Notes under the pieces: model-generated | Told to the model about the DNA's origin: nothing | The model's input: only the letters and a program-made list of their open reading frames with translations | Databases searched by the model: none | Program-made: the position numbers and the translations under genes | Origin: Candidatus Brachybacter algidus | GTDB taxonomy: Bacteria > Bacteroidota > Bacteroidia > Chitinophagales > Saprospiraceae | NCBI GenBank assembly: GCA_016711705.1 | Contig: JADJSK010000014.1 | Location: 62,001-126,000 of the forward strand | Direction: 5' to 3' | DNA: 64,000 bases | In this document: in pieces, positions 27,635 through 37,370 of the stretch | Position numbering within the stretch: position 1 is the first letter of the stretch | How the letters are laid out: the number at the start of each line of letters is the position of its first letter

Positions 27635-28699
27635 TTACTGATTTGTCAGATACCCCATACTCTCCCTGATAAGCCTATTCGGAATATACTTATTAATAGA
27701 AAAACTACCGATTCCATTCAATAATGAGAATAAAATCTTTCCTGATTCATTTTTCTTGTCATGTTGAAGATAATTGAATACTTCATCAAGATCTATATCT
27801 CTGATTCTAGAGGTATCGCATATGCTTTTTAGAAAATGCTGAATTTGCTCATGATGGTCTTTCAATATTAAACCGGTCTTGTAAGATAGATACGTTTCAG
27901 CTATCATACCGAATGCCACAGCTTCTCCATGAGTGATGGGTTGTTCATGCTTTAATTTGTAGGATTCAATGGCATGACCGATGGTATGACCGAAATTCAA
28001 TGCTTTACGGACACTGCTCTCAAATGGATCCCGCTCCACTAGAGTCTTTTTGACAAGAATACTTTGATACAATAATTCTGTATTGATGAGTGGTCTAGAG
28101 GATGAAGTTTGAGCTTGCAGCAATTTAAATAATACACTATTGGCTATTAATGCATGTTTGACGATCTCAGAATAGCCACTCCGCATCTCTTCATCCGACA
28201 AAGTTTGGAGAAATGGAAGGTGGATAAATACTGCTTTAGAGTTTCGGAATAATCCAACTGCATTTTTCACATGATCGTAATCTATGCCAAGTTTACCGCC
28301 GATACTAGAATCTGTCATGGACATGAGGGTCGTCGGCATATGCACAAAGTCAAGTCCCCGCTTATAGGTACTGGCGATGAATCCTCCCATGTCGCCGACT
28401 ACACCACCTCCTAGCAGAATAACCAATGATTTTCGATCTACTTTCAAATCCAGCATTTGTTGCCAGATATTACTGCAGGTTGTAATGTTTTTTTGAGATT
28501 CGCCTGCCGGAAATTTTAATACGTGACTTTCGCTTGGGCAAAGATCCCGGATCAATGGATAGCAATAATGTATTGTATTTTCATCCCCTAAAATTATATA
28601 AGAAGAATAGGAGCGATTTGCTAAAAAAGCTTTGAAATGACTCAACTCCTGATCTAGAAATAAAGGGCATCCGTCAACATTTATTATATCTGGTTTCAT
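27635..28699 (-). CDS. aroB: 3-dehydroquinate synthase
   Basis: 354 residues. AroB converts DAHP to 3-dehydroquinate, step two of the shikimate pathway, using NAD and a divalent metal. Visible motifs: FPAGESQKN, LGGGVVGDMGGFIASTYKRG (NAD binding), PTTLMSMTDSSIGGKLGID, GYSEIVKHALI, RKALNFGHTIGHAIE and the metal-ligand region HGEAVAFGMIAE. Length fits the family. It stands alone on the minus strand between repeat-rich spacers; no other shikimate gene is adjacent. Confidence 0.97.
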   Translation of the reverse strand: MKPDIINVDGCPLFLDQELSHFKAFLANRSYSSYIILGDENTIHYCYPLIRDLCPSESHVLKFPAGESQKNITTCSNIWQQMLDLKVDRKSLVILLGGGVVGDMGGFIASTYKRGLDFVHMPTTLMSMTDSSIGGKLGIDYDHVKNAVGLFRNSKAVFIHLPFLQTLSDEEMRSGYSEIVKHALIANSVLFKLLQAQTSSSRPLINTELLYQSILVKKTLVERDPFESSVRKALNFGHTIGHAIESYKLKHEQPITHGEAVAFGMIAETYLSYKTGLILKDHHEQIQHFLKSICDTSRIRDIDLDEVFNYLQHDKKNESGKILFSLLNGIGSFSINKYIPNRLIRESMGYLTNQ

Positions 28700-29109
28700 G
28701 CTGTAAAGATAGAATTTAGATGGTTGATGTTAGATGATATTTAGTTATTTGATTCATTTAATACTACAATAAAGTTTAAAGACAAAAGTATAATTTTATT
28801 GCTGAATCCTTCAATTGTGAATTCAACGTGTATAAAGATTCCTCGCTTCGCTCGCAAAGACGTTAAGTCGATGAGGTGGGATCAGAGATTCTCTCAATCC
28901 TACTGAAGGGAGAAATCTATTAAATAAAAATCAATTAATTTATTCGTATCCATCTTTTTATAAATTATTTATTAAAATATATAAGTTGTTTCGCAATTAG
29001 TTTTAAACACAACTCAACAATCGGAGTTTCATTCTAATTTCTAATTTCTAATTTCTAACTTTTGAATTCTAACTTCTAACTTCTCACCCCAAAAAGTAGG
29101 TCAATAAAC
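28700..29109. other. Intergenic spacer, no gene
   Basis: 410 bp of AT-rich DNA. It holds a GC-richer stretch TTCCTCGCTTCGCTCGCAAA at about 28838 and, at 29033-29090, tandem TTCTAATTTCTAATTTC words, the complement of the AGAAATTAGAA words at 27140 and 45090. No ORF is supported. Confidence 0.7.
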
Positions 29110-29418
29110 CTAAAGTTGAGCAACTATTTCCGTTGACCATGCTTCAGCCTTCGCTTCGAAAAGCGATTTAACATAGCTCCATGTCTCTTTGAATAGCTCA
29201 GAATTTCTGTAATTTTCAAGATCTTCAGCTGCATTCCAACTGCTGTATGTAAATAAAATATTATCCTTATCCACAGATCGTATCAGCTTGAGCCCATTGC
29301 AACCGGGGAAATTTCGAATCTTTTCTTTAATGCTTTGAAAGTGTTCTAAAAATTCGTCAATGGCATCCGTTCGGAATGTCATTTTTACGATTCTTTCAAT
29401 ATTGTTAGTTGATTTCAT
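29110..29418 (-). CDS. Antibiotic biosynthesis monooxygenase (ABM) domain protein
   Basis: 102 residues forming one dimeric ferredoxin-like ABM domain: VKMTFRTDAIDEFLEHFQSI, IRNFPGCNGLKLIRSVD, ILFTYSSWNAAEDLENYRNS and FKETWSYVKSLF. Members include quinol monooxygenases (YgiN type) and haem-degrading enzymes, but many have no known substrate. The NFPGC segment and Trp in YSSWNAAED are usual for the family. Cytoplasmic, monocistronic. Confidence 0.82.
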   Translation of the reverse strand: MKSTNNIERIVKMTFRTDAIDEFLEHFQSIKEKIRNFPGCNGLKLIRSVDKDNILFTYSSWNAAEDLENYRNSELFKETWSYVKSLFEAKAEAWSTEIVAQL

Positions 29419-29847
29419 TGTTAGATTTTTGCGCAGTCAAATGTAGGAATTAATTAGAAATAATATTGAACGGTAAGCAATAGGCTGTAGGCTTTAAGCC
29501 GGATGCAAGATTTGGTATTACTAACAACTTAAATTTTGCAAGCCAGCATTCTATATTTAATACCTAAATATTCTTTTTTGTAATAATGAGCCATCAGCCA
29601 ATAGCCAATATCGATTTTATTGTAAATTTATATCAATTACTCCCCCTTGGCGCCCGGGGAATTCAAACCTAACACAAAAAAAACCCTAGCTCAGACAAGG
29701 GGGATATTGTGCTAATCGATATTTTACATCATATTTGATCAAAGATATCTTATAACTTTTCTCACCTTCCTATTAACAATAATTGCCTCAAGTCCAATCC
29801 GTGAGATTCAGCCCGCTCACCTTCTCACCCTCTCACCTTCTCACATC
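29419..29847. other. Intergenic spacer, no gene
   Basis: 430 bp. It includes ATGAGCCATCAGCCAATAGC (29586-29605), the complement-type word repeat also seen near 58600 and 62545, and CTCACC/CTCTCACCTTCTCAC words at about 29815-29845. No coding sequence or convincing terminator hairpin is visible. Confidence 0.65.
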
Positions 29848-31437
29848 TCAAGAACTACACGACAACATACTGCAACCCACCTTATGCCTCGCCCACTCGG
29901 GTCGCTTAGCAAACCACTTTTGATGATCCGGTTGCTCAGCATAAGGTTTTTTTAGCAACTCATATAATTCAAAAATGATGGAATAATCTGCCTGATCAGC
30001 AGCATCTATAGCGAGCTGAGCCATGTAATTGCGAAGGACATATTTGGCATTGATACTGTTCATTCTTTGCATGCGCTCGACATAGGAAAGAGTTTCCTTT
30101 TGTAAACGAAATGCATAACTTTCAAACCAAAGTTGCCATTTAATTAATATCTCGCCTTTTATCTCTTCCAATTTGTAAAAGGCAGGTTCAATTATTTCTT
30201 TAAATTGATCAAAAGTATCATTCCACTTAACGAAACTTAAATTGCGAAAGAAAATAGTCATATCAGTTTCACTGAGTTGCAGCACATCTCTAACGTCATC
30301 TACCAACTTTACATCGTCCTCATTAATTGTAAAAATACCCAATTTGGACAGCATCATTTTATTGAAAGCAGGTTCATATTTATCTTCATAATTTTCGAGT
30401 ATTTCCTGCAATGGTTCGGTTTCCCCAATCACTGTAAAAAGAGCATTTGCCAATTGATATAAATTCCAAAGTGCTATCTTTCCTTGCTGTCCATATCGGT
30501 ATCTTCTATGTTGACGGTCTGTAGTATTAGGCGTCCAGTCTTCATCATAGGGTTCGAGCCAACCGTATGGTCCATAGTCGATCGTGAGGCCAAGTGCAGA
30601 CATATTATCCGTATTCATGACGCCATGAACAAAACCTACACGCTGCCAATGAATGACCATATCAAGTGTTCTATCGCATAATTGGCTGAAAAAATCAAGG
30701 TATTTTTGAGCGCCCTCAGATGTTATGTCTTTGTAAAAATGATGAATCACATGGTCCAATAACTTTACAAGATTCTCCTTGTCTTGCTGGGCAGCAAAGA
30801 TCTCGAAGTTGCCGAATCGAACAAAACTTGGACTCACCCTACATACAATAGCTCCTTTTTCCAAAGCCGGATGTCCATCGTACAGCATGTCCCGATTGAC
30901 CATATCTCCACTCAACATTAAGGAAAGTGAACGGGTAGTGGGCACACCAAGTGCGTACATTGCCTCACTACATAGATGCTCTCTGACTGACGATCTTAGC
31001 ACTGCTAGCCCATCTGCATTGCGCGAATAAGGTGTTTCACCTGCTCCTTTCAATTGGACTGCCCAGCGTTTTTGATCATTCACTACCTCAAATAGATTAA
31101 TTGCTCTGCCATCTCCTAGCTGTCCGGCCCAATTACCGAATTGATGCCCGGCATAGCACATGGCATAGGGATCCGTGCCTTCATAAATTGAATTGCCTAC
31201 GAATAATTGAAGAAACTCTTCACTATTGAGATCTTCTTTACTTAATCCAAGTAATTGACCTACTTCTTCGCTTGCATGGATGAGTCGGGGCGCAGTTGCT
31301 TTCTTAGGTTTGACATATGAGAAAGCAGCATTTTTGACCTGGCGCCTGGAATTTTGTCTTTCAGGATCCGAAGGCAATTCTACTTGAAAGGTATTATCGA
31401 TATTAAATATCACAGAGCTAAAGTTTTTGTTAATCAA
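29848..31437 (-). CDS. selO: Protein adenylyltransferase SelO (YdiU family)
   Basis: 529 residues. SelO is a pseudokinase that transfers AMP to Ser/Thr/Tyr of target proteins, linked to redox stress. Family motifs: YAGHQFGNWAGQLGDGRAI, WAVQLKGAGETPYSRNADG, VLRSSVREHLCSEAM, GVPTTRSLSL, FGNFEIFA, GFVHGVMNTDNMSALGLTID and YDEDWTPNTTD, plus KWFAKRPEW. The tail ends VGCSMLSCSS; its Cys sits where eukaryotic SelO has selenocysteine and is thought to form a regulatory disulfide. The UGA codon for Sec is not used here. MsrA, another redox-repair gene, is upstream on the same strand. Confidence 0.95.
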   Translation of the reverse strand: MINKNFSSVIFNIDNTFQVELPSDPERQNSRRQVKNAAFSYVKPKKATAPRLIHASEEVGQLLGLSKEDLNSEEFLQLFVGNSIYEGTDPYAMCYAGHQFGNWAGQLGDGRAINLFEVVNDQKRWAVQLKGAGETPYSRNADGLAVLRSSVREHLCSEAMYALGVPTTRSLSLMLSGDMVNRDMLYDGHPALEKGAIVCRVSPSFVRFGNFEIFAAQQDKENLVKLLDHVIHHFYKDITSEGAQKYLDFFSQLCDRTLDMVIHWQRVGFVHGVMNTDNMSALGLTIDYGPYGWLEPYDEDWTPNTTDRQHRRYRYGQQGKIALWNLYQLANALFTVIGETEPLQEILENYEDKYEPAFNKMMLSKLGIFTINEDDVKLVDDVRDVLQLSETDMTIFFRNLSFVKWNDTFDQFKEIIEPAFYKLEEIKGEILIKWQLWFESYAFRLQKETLSYVERMQRMNSINAKYVLRNYMAQLAIDAADQADYSIIFELYELLKKPYAEQPDHQKWFAKRPEWARHKVGCSMLSCSS

Positions 31438-31486
31438 ATTTTCTTTATTGAAGGATGAATTTAAACGTTAATAAATGTTAGATGTT

Positions 31487-31524
31487 AGAAGCTTGTCCGA
31501 CAAAGGTATAGCTAAGGCGGGGTA
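31487..31524 (+). repeat. Dispersed GC-rich repeat, copy 2
   Basis: AGAAGCTTGTCCGACAAAG followed by AGCTAAGGCGGGG, the partner of 12997-13035. It lies in the 250-bp spacer between selO and msrA. Confidence 0.55.
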
Positions 31525-31685
31525 GATTTTAGTCCGTCATGTGCGGGATTCATCAATCAAATGATTGTTTTGCTTTTTAATTCAAAAAAAAGAAAAATTA
31601 AGATTCAATCACCTATCGACCATCTAACATCTAAAATCATCCATCTACCTTTGCTTCCTAACTGCCGAAACTTGAAACACAGAAC

Positions 31686-32219
31686 TCAAACTTTCAGTTT
31701 ATCTGAATAGGCAGATCTAAGTTTTTGAACTTTTGGATCTATAACGATCCTGCAATAACTCGCGCCCATATTGTCATTGAAGTAATTCTGATGATAGTCT
31801 TCAGCCACGAAAAAAGTACCCAGCGGACTCACTTCCGTCACTATAGGATCGGGAAAAGTATCTTTCAGTTCTTCCATCACTTGCTCAATGACTTCTTTTT
31901 GTTCATCATTATGAAAATAAATCACTGACCTGTATTGCGTGCCACGATCTGCACCCTGCCTGTTAAGGGTGGTGGGGTCATGAGTAGTCATAAATATAGT
32001 AATCAGATCATGATAGCTGATTGTATCTGCATCAAAAGTGACTTGAACTACCTCGGCATGTCCAGATAAGCCACCACAAACTTCTTTATAAGTTGGATTA
32101 GGAAATCTTCCGCCGGAATACCCTGATTCCAATTTTTTTACACCTTTTAATCGTTGGATTACAGCTTCCACACACCAAAAACATCCACCTCCGAAGGTGG
32201 CTATTTGAATATTTGACAT
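31686..32219 (-). CDS. msrA: Peptide methionine sulfoxide reductase A
   Basis: 177 residues from the ATG at 32219 (MSNIQIATFGGGCFWC). A start 96 nt upstream would add a hydrophobic extension not typical of MsrA, so the internal ATG is chosen. The catalytic Cys is in GGGCFWCVEAV; GYSGG, NPTYKEVCGGLSGHAEVVQV, HDPTTLNRQGADRGTQYRS and FFVAEDYHQNYF are family motifs. It reduces methionine-S-sulfoxide in proteins with thioredoxin. Cytoplasmic as annotated; with the longer start it could be exported. Confidence 0.95.
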   Translation of the reverse strand: MSNIQIATFGGGCFWCVEAVIQRLKGVKKLESGYSGGRFPNPTYKEVCGGLSGHAEVVQVTFDADTISYHDLITIFMTTHDPTTLNRQGADRGTQYRSVIYFHNDEQKEVIEQVMEELKDTFPDPIVTEVSPLGTFFVAEDYHQNYFNDNMGASYCRIVIDPKVQKLRSAYSDKLKV

Positions 32220-32392
32220 AAGATATTTAATTTTTGTATTGATTAAATAGGCAATGGGGTAATTTAGTTCAAAAATTTTAATACACAAATTAACAAATAT
32301 GACTTTGTGAGTCAATTATTGGAAGTAATAAACTATTTTTTTAAGAAATCATTGAAAAATTTAATTTTAGGTTAATTTATATCAGAAAGCAC

Positions 32393-33106
32393 ATGGAACG
32401 TTACTTCACTGGAGGATATTTTTTAATAAAAGCAAAGCCAATTGACTTTGGTTCGGATATAGGCAAAGTTGTAAGTACTTGTAGCGGTTGCATTAACTTT
32501 TCTGTTTTTGACAATTGGTGCTTGAGTTGGATGAGTTTTAAACTGGAACAAAAAGAAAAGATTGAGCTTGGACTAAATGACAAGAAAATTAAAGAAATTG
32601 AAGAATGGACTGATAGTCGGTTTAATAATGGATCTAATGTCTTTCCCGATATGAAAACTGCAACTGAGTTTAAGGAGTTGTTTTTTGATTCAATAAACGA
32701 TATATAAATTTTTAGTTTATCGTTTTCTGAAACAGATGCTGATTTATTGATTAGCGATTTCGCTGAGGGAAATAATACACATGAATTTAACTTTAACAAC
32801 GGAGACTTTGGGCTTAGAAAAAATTTACTTTTGAGGATAGAAGAGGACCAAAATATAAGTGAAGAATTCTTAGGTTATGATTTTATTGGTATAGAATGTG
32901 ATGGTTCTTTCCATTCTTTTTATTGCCACGATATTACAAATAATCTTGTCGATAAATTCTCTTTGAATCTAAATTCATATGGATTATTTGAAAAATTAGA
33001 AAAACCAAATGAAATTAGAGAATACTTGAACAGCGAAGAAACAGGACTTGAACCCGTTCCTTGGTACATAGTAAAAGTTAAGCGACAAAAGGAATCAAGA
33101 AAGTAA
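32393..33106 (+). pseudogene. Uncharacterised protein gene with an in-frame TAA
   Basis: An ORF at 32393-32707 (104 aa) ends at TAA; the same frame continues open (IFSLSFSETDADLLISDFAE) into the ORF at 32747-33106. Read through, the product would be about 237 residues, acidic, without signal peptide or membrane segments, with two Cys in STCSGC. The continuity of frame and similar composition suggest one gene with a single-codon break. No family is recognised; it resembles small immunity-like or uncharacterised cytoplasmic proteins in composition only. If the stop is real, the two halves may be separate small proteins. Confidence 0.5.
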
Positions 33107-33130
33107 AATAAATTTAAAAGTTCACGCCGG

Positions 33131-33201
33131 CGCGAGTTTTTAACTCGTGCCCTTCCGGTCCCCCATCTTCGTCTTCAATAGCCTGGAGTTTTAACTCCGG
33201 C
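33131..33201. repeat. Paired GAGTTTTAACTC-type hairpins
   Basis: CGAGTTTTTAACTCG (33133-33147) and GGAGTTTTAACTCC (33185-33198) are two similar short inverted repeats about 50 bp apart in GC-richer DNA. No T-run follows on the plus strand, so they are unlikely to be terminators; a dispersed REP-like element is more likely. Confidence 0.6.
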
Positions 33202-33256
33202 AAAAAAATTCGTTCACTTTACCATACCTTTGGATTACAACTTACGTTACTTAGTT

Positions 33257-33790
33257 ATGAAACAGAATTTTCTCCTACTACTTTTATTTTCTGTCATTGT
33301 TTCGATGGCATCCTGCGACCTTTCTGACTCCGGTCCTCCCGATAGTGTTTCAGGATACGCACCCGTTTATTTGGCAAAAGTTGGTGCTGATACCGTTCGA
33401 TTTCTGCCTTCAGAACCCACTATAAAAGGTGGTAAAATATACATTAAGGATGATATTCTTTATCAGGTTGAGCTCTATAAGGGTATTCACATCATTGATA
33501 TATCAGATCCGGAACACGCCGAAAAAATAGGCTTTTACGAAATATTTGGTTGTACTCAAGTAACTATGCATGACAACTATATGTACGTTAATTCATCAAA
33601 TGATTTCCTGGTGATTGATGTTTCTAATATGATGGCTCCAAAGGTAGTCGATTATAAAAAAAATTATTTTAAAGGTATTGCCTTTCCTCCACCGCCTGAA
33701 GGAGGTTACTTTGAGTGTATAGACCCCTCTAAGGGAATCGTAATTGAATGGAAAAGGGGAACACTGCAATCTCCTAAATGTAGGTTTTAA
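33257..33790 (+). CDS. LVIVD-repeat lipoprotein 1
   Basis: 177 residues from ATG 33257 (MKQNFLLLLLFSVIVSMASC); the upstream ATG at 33230 would spoil the signal. Lipobox SMASCDL. The mature part has propeller-like repeats of the LVIVD type: LYQVELYKGIHIIDISDPEH and YVNSSNDFLVIDVSNMMAPK. The end (GGYFECIDPSKGIVIEWK then PKCR) is common in short members. LVIVD repeats are thought to form beta-propellers on the surface; no enzyme activity is known. The next gene, 17 bp downstream, is a second LVIVD lipoprotein. Confidence 0.85.
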   Translation: MKQNFLLLLLFSVIVSMASCDLSDSGPPDSVSGYAPVYLAKVGADTVRFLPSEPTIKGGKIYIKDDILYQVELYKGIHIIDISDPEHAEKIGFYEIFGCTQVTMHDNYMYVNSSNDFLVIDVSNMMAPKVVDYKKNYFKGIAFPPPPEGGYFECIDPSKGIVIEWKRGTLQSPKCRF

Positions 33791-33807
33791 TTTTAAAAAC
33801 AAATCTT

Positions 33808-34551
33808 ATGAAAAATATTGTCTTTTGTCTTCTACTCTCTCTTATGCTGTCGTCTTGTGATAAAGATTCATCATCAGAGTATCTGGGAAATAGCTCCGGC
33901 TCTGGTGTGTCAGGTTCTACTGCTACAATACTTACCTATAAAGGGTTTATTTACACAGTAGATAATAATTACCTTAGAACACTAAGTCTCCTTGATCCCT
34001 CGCATCCTGTGGAAGTTTCGAGTATATTTTTGGGTGAAGGGATAGAAACCATATTTGCATATGAAGATCATTTGTATCTGGGAACGCGCAATGGTATCCA
34101 GTTGTACAACATTTCCGATGGGGCAAAGCCGGTATTCACAGGTAATTCCTTTCACTTTCCAGCCAGAGATCCTGTCGTAGTAGATGGTGTATTGGCTTAT
34201 TCCACAACCAATTGGGGGAGTGAGGACGGAAATGGAGGCGGTACGCTTTCTGTCATAAGTGTTGTAAATAAAAATAATCCAATCACTATCAACCAACTTA
34301 ATCAGGAATATCCTTGCGGACTTGGATTGAGCGGAGACATATTATATGTTTGCAATGCACGTTATGGCCTAAATGTCTATAGGACCAGTTCCAATGGTGA
34401 ATTGAATTTCATTAAGAATCTGCCGACTGATCCCGTCTATGATTGCATAGCTTATGACAAACTTTTAATCTGCCAGACGAAGTCGGGGATCTGGTTATTT
34501 AATATTGAGGACAAGGCCAATCCGGTCTTTGTTCAGAGAATAAATAATTAA
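33808..34551 (+). CDS. LVIVD-repeat lipoprotein 2
   Basis: 247 residues. Lipobox LMLSSCDK (Cys ~17). A Ser/Gly-rich linker precedes four to five propeller blades: YTVDNNYLRTLSLLDPSHPV, LYLGTRNGIQLYNISDGAKP, GGGTLSVISVVNKNNP, LYVCNARYGLNVYRTSSNG and GIWLFNIEDKANPVFV. It is clearly related in design to the preceding lipoprotein but longer. The pair probably forms an operon and acts at the outer-membrane surface; the partner or substrate is unknown. Confidence 0.85.
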   Translation: MKNIVFCLLLSLMLSSCDKDSSSEYLGNSSGSGVSGSTATILTYKGFIYTVDNNYLRTLSLLDPSHPVEVSSIFLGEGIETIFAYEDHLYLGTRNGIQLYNISDGAKPVFTGNSFHFPARDPVVVDGVLAYSTTNWGSEDGNGGGTLSVISVVNKNNPITINQLNQEYPCGLGLSGDILYVCNARYGLNVYRTSSNGELNFIKNLPTDPVYDCIAYDKLLICQTKSGIWLFNIEDKANPVFVQRINN

Positions 34552-34659
34552 ACAGAAATGAGTGGTCAGTGGTCAGTGATCAGAAAATGGAATAAGTAAC
34601 CAATATTATGAAGAGTTTCGAAACTTTAAAAACTAATTAATTCCCATAACGAATCCCTG

Positions 34660-35364
34660 ATGAAATACATATTTATAGCAACAATATTTACCCTTTTTTA
34701 CTGGCAAGCGAAAGCACAAGATGGCATTAGCTATTCAGAAGATAAGGTGATTCGTGACGGATTTCACATATCTCCGATCATGCCTACCACTAAAGGATTT
34801 TCATTTGGTGTTGGATATTCAAGGCCTGTCAGATCTAAGCTTTTATTTCATGGGACGATAGCGTATATTCCTCAAAGTCAGCTGGATGGTGAGTCGATCA
34901 ACGCGACAGGGTTTAGCATAAATCCATCATTATTATATTTTCCGGATCGAGTTGATAATTATAAGGGCATTGTATTTGGAATAGAAATGCCAATTCTCTA
35001 CTACAAAATGCAAAGACACGATTGGAATTGGAGGACCTCTACCGGAGATGAAGAGACCTTTGTATATCAGGAATATCAATACACAAAGGCACATGCCCTA
35101 CAGGCGGGACTCGGCGCCAAGGTTGGTTTCAGGACTCACAAGAGAAATTATCGATTATTCTGGCAGCCAACGATTACTTTTGGAGCTTTATATCAGAAAC
35201 TTTATGGTTATACTGAAGTTGCACAAGACCAATTCAATGACTTTAATGCTATAGATGCGCCTTATGCGGGTCAGAATACCGGAATTACAGGTTACCTGAA
35301 GCTTGAACTAAGCTTTGGCTTATATCGGTATAAGAAAGAAACAATTAAAGTATTACAACTTTGA
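34660..35364 (+). CDS. Outer-membrane beta-barrel-like secreted protein
   Basis: 234 residues; signal peptide (cleavage near AKAQ). Strand-rich with G-F-G-Y patterns (GFSFGVGYSRPVRSKLLFHG) and a long loop (HDWNWRTSTGDEETFVYQEY). It ends with amphipathic strand LKLELSFGLYRYKKE, followed by a short tail. This resembles small eight- to ten-stranded barrels. It follows the LVIVD pair by 108 bp and could be a functional partner, which is inference from position only. Confidence 0.6.
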   Translation: MKYIFIATIFTLFYWQAKAQDGISYSEDKVIRDGFHISPIMPTTKGFSFGVGYSRPVRSKLLFHGTIAYIPQSQLDGESINATGFSINPSLLYFPDRVDNYKGIVFGIEMPILYYKMQRHDWNWRTSTGDEETFVYQEYQYTKAHALQAGLGAKVGFRTHKRNYRLFWQPTITFGALYQKLYGYTEVAQDQFNDFNAIDAPYAGQNTGITGYLKLELSFGLYRYKKETIKVLQL

Positions 35365-35450
35365 TCTCGCTTTGCACTTGGTTGATCAATTGAAATATAA
35401 AAGTCTTGTTAAGGTTCGGTTAGATATGTCCGGAATATTTACATTTGTAA

Positions 35451-36509
35451 ATGATGAAACGGTACGTATATATTTTAATTCTGATAATAGCTTCAAATGT
35501 ATTATTTAGTCAGAAAACTCAGACTGTAATTACCAAAATTGCATTTGGATCGTGTGGTGACCAGTCCAAACCTCAGCCTATCCTAAATCTTGTGACAAAA
35601 TATTCACCTGATATATTTTTATATTTAGGGGATAATATATATGCCGATACCAAAGACATGGACGAATTAAAAGCTAAATACGATATGCTTGGTGCCAAAC
35701 CTGAGTTTAAAAAGCTCAAGGCTTCTACCAAAATTCTTGCTACATGGGATGATCATGATTTTGGTTGGAATGACGTAGGAAGGCATTATCCTTTTAAAGA
35801 AAAATCGAAAGAACTATTTATGAATTTCTTTGAAGAAGATAGCGCCTCAATAAGGCGTCAGCACGAAGGTATATACAATTCCTATGCTTATGGTCCAAGA
35901 GGAAAAAGAGTTCAGATCATTTTATTGGATACAAGGACGTTTAGAGATAACCTACGACCATATGCTGGTGAATTAAAAAATGATTCTCGATATTTCTACG
36001 AATTGGATTATGCTCCAGAGATATCTAAAGATTCCACATTGTTGGGCGCAGCTCAATGGAAATGGCTGGAAGAGCAATTAAACATGCCTGCTGATATTAG
36101 AATTATAGGCAGTAGTACTCAATTTGGAGTCGAATTTAATGGGTATGAATCGTGGGCCAATTTTCCAAACGAGCAGAAAAAAATGCTGGATATGATAGAC
36201 AAAACGCAAGCGGGCGGTGTCATATTTCTTTCAGGAGATGTTCACTATAGCGAAATGTCAAGAATAAAAAGAGATGGCACCTATCCGATATATGACTTTA
36301 CATCAAGCGGAATAACTTCAACATGGCATTTTGCCACTCCTAATAAAAACCGTATAGAAGGACCTGTAATGGATAATCATTTCGGTTTGATGACTATCAA
36401 TTGGAATCCTGGCCAAACAACAATCAAGATGGAATGTATAGATGTACATAATAACCAGCGTTTTGAATATAACATTCCTTTGAACTCTATACAACCTGGA
36501 TTAGAGTAG
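35451..36509 (+). CDS. PhoD-like metallophosphatase (alkaline phosphatase D family)
   Basis: 352 residues; signal peptide (ILILIIASNVLFSQ). Metal-binding motifs of the PhoD-like superfamily: KIAFGSCGDQ, YLGDNIYADTKD, TWDDHDFGWND and FLSGDVHYSE, ending in a beta domain (GLMTINWNPGQTTIKMECID). It hydrolyses phosphomono- or diesters in the periplasm or outside the cell using Ca/Fe-type metals. Two adjacent ATGs (35451 and 35454) are possible starts. No Pho regulator or transporter is nearby. The 1.3-kb repeat region follows. Confidence 0.88.
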   Translation: MMKRYVYILILIIASNVLFSQKTQTVITKIAFGSCGDQSKPQPILNLVTKYSPDIFLYLGDNIYADTKDMDELKAKYDMLGAKPEFKKLKASTKILATWDDHDFGWNDVGRHYPFKEKSKELFMNFFEEDSASIRRQHEGIYNSYAYGPRGKRVQIILLDTRTFRDNLRPYAGELKNDSRYFYELDYAPEISKDSTLLGAAQWKWLEEQLNMPADIRIIGSSTQFGVEFNGYESWANFPNEQKKMLDMIDKTQAGGVIFLSGDVHYSEMSRIKRDGTYPIYDFTSSGITSTWHFATPNKNRIEGPVMDNHFGLMTINWNPGQTTIKMECIDVHNNQRFEYNIPLNSIQPGLE

Positions 36510-36880
36510 TTTTGGAGGGACAAATTTAGCGCTGCATATCCGCAGCAATTTTTATAAGATTCTTTCGTATTCCATAACAAGTAAAATTTATTTAATAAAA
36601 AAAACTCCGATTGAGCGTCGTCTAATGGCTCCAAGTCATCTTACGTTTACGTTTTTTCATTAAATAGATTTCAGGAAAGCATTGGTACCATTTGCTTCAT
36701 CGTAATATTGCAATATTACATATATGCACGCCAAAACATCCGACAATGCATTAATTTTCGGAAACTAGAATTTTGAGATTAGAAATATGGTGGAACTGAT
36801 ACGTCGGATGGCGACCATGAGGATATGTTATGGGCTCGGATTATTAACTTTATCACTTTGTCTATGAATTCAATTTATTT

Positions 36881-36990
36881 TGCCACGAATTACACTAATG
36901 ATGCTTTGCATCTAACACGAATTTATTTTTGAAAAATTCGTGAAAATTCGTGAAATTATCTACGTTGCTGCTTACGAGATCGTGGTTAAA
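36881..36990 (+). repeat. MITE-like element, copy 2
   Basis: Ends TTGCCACGA and TCGTGGTTAA are imperfect inverted repeats; the interior (ACTAATGATGC, GCATCTAACACGAATTTATT, GAAATTATCT) matches the 12788-12886 element on the opposite strand. It is embedded in the locus B repeat unit. Confidence 0.75.
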
Positions 36991-37270
36991 AAAACAACTA
37001 AATTGGAGCGTTGTCATATGGCTACAATACATCTGAAGGCTTTGTTTTTTCACTTAATAAATTTTATGAAAGCATTGGTACTATTGGCTTCATCGTAATA
37101 TTGCAATATTACATATATGCACGCCAAAACATCCTACAACGCATCAATTTTCGGAAACTAGAATTTTGATATGAAATATGGTGGAACTGATACTTCGGTT
37201 GGCGACCATGAGGATATGCTATGGGCTCGGATTATTAACTTTATCACTTTGTCTATGAATTCAATTTATT

Positions 37271-37370
37271 TTGCCACGAATTACACTAATGATGCTTCGC
37301 ATCTAACACGAATTTATTTTTGAAAAATTCGTGAAATTATCTGCGATGCTGCTTACGAGATCGTGGTTAA
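37271..37370 (+). repeat. MITE-like element, copy 3
   Basis: Same ends and interior as 36881-36990 but 10 bp shorter. Its duplication together with the surrounding unit shows the element was present before the tandem duplication. Confidence 0.75.

Noticed and set aside
1176..32707. Stop codon reassignment
   Set aside because: The two in-frame stops are different (TAG and TAA) and normal genes in the window end with all three stops without extension.
32401..32799. 132-residue minus-strand ORF
   Set aside because: It is antisense to the 32393-33106 gene, whose forward frame explains the sequence; no family or promoter.
33131..33201. Terminator pair
   Set aside because: The hairpins are not followed by T-runs in either useful direction.
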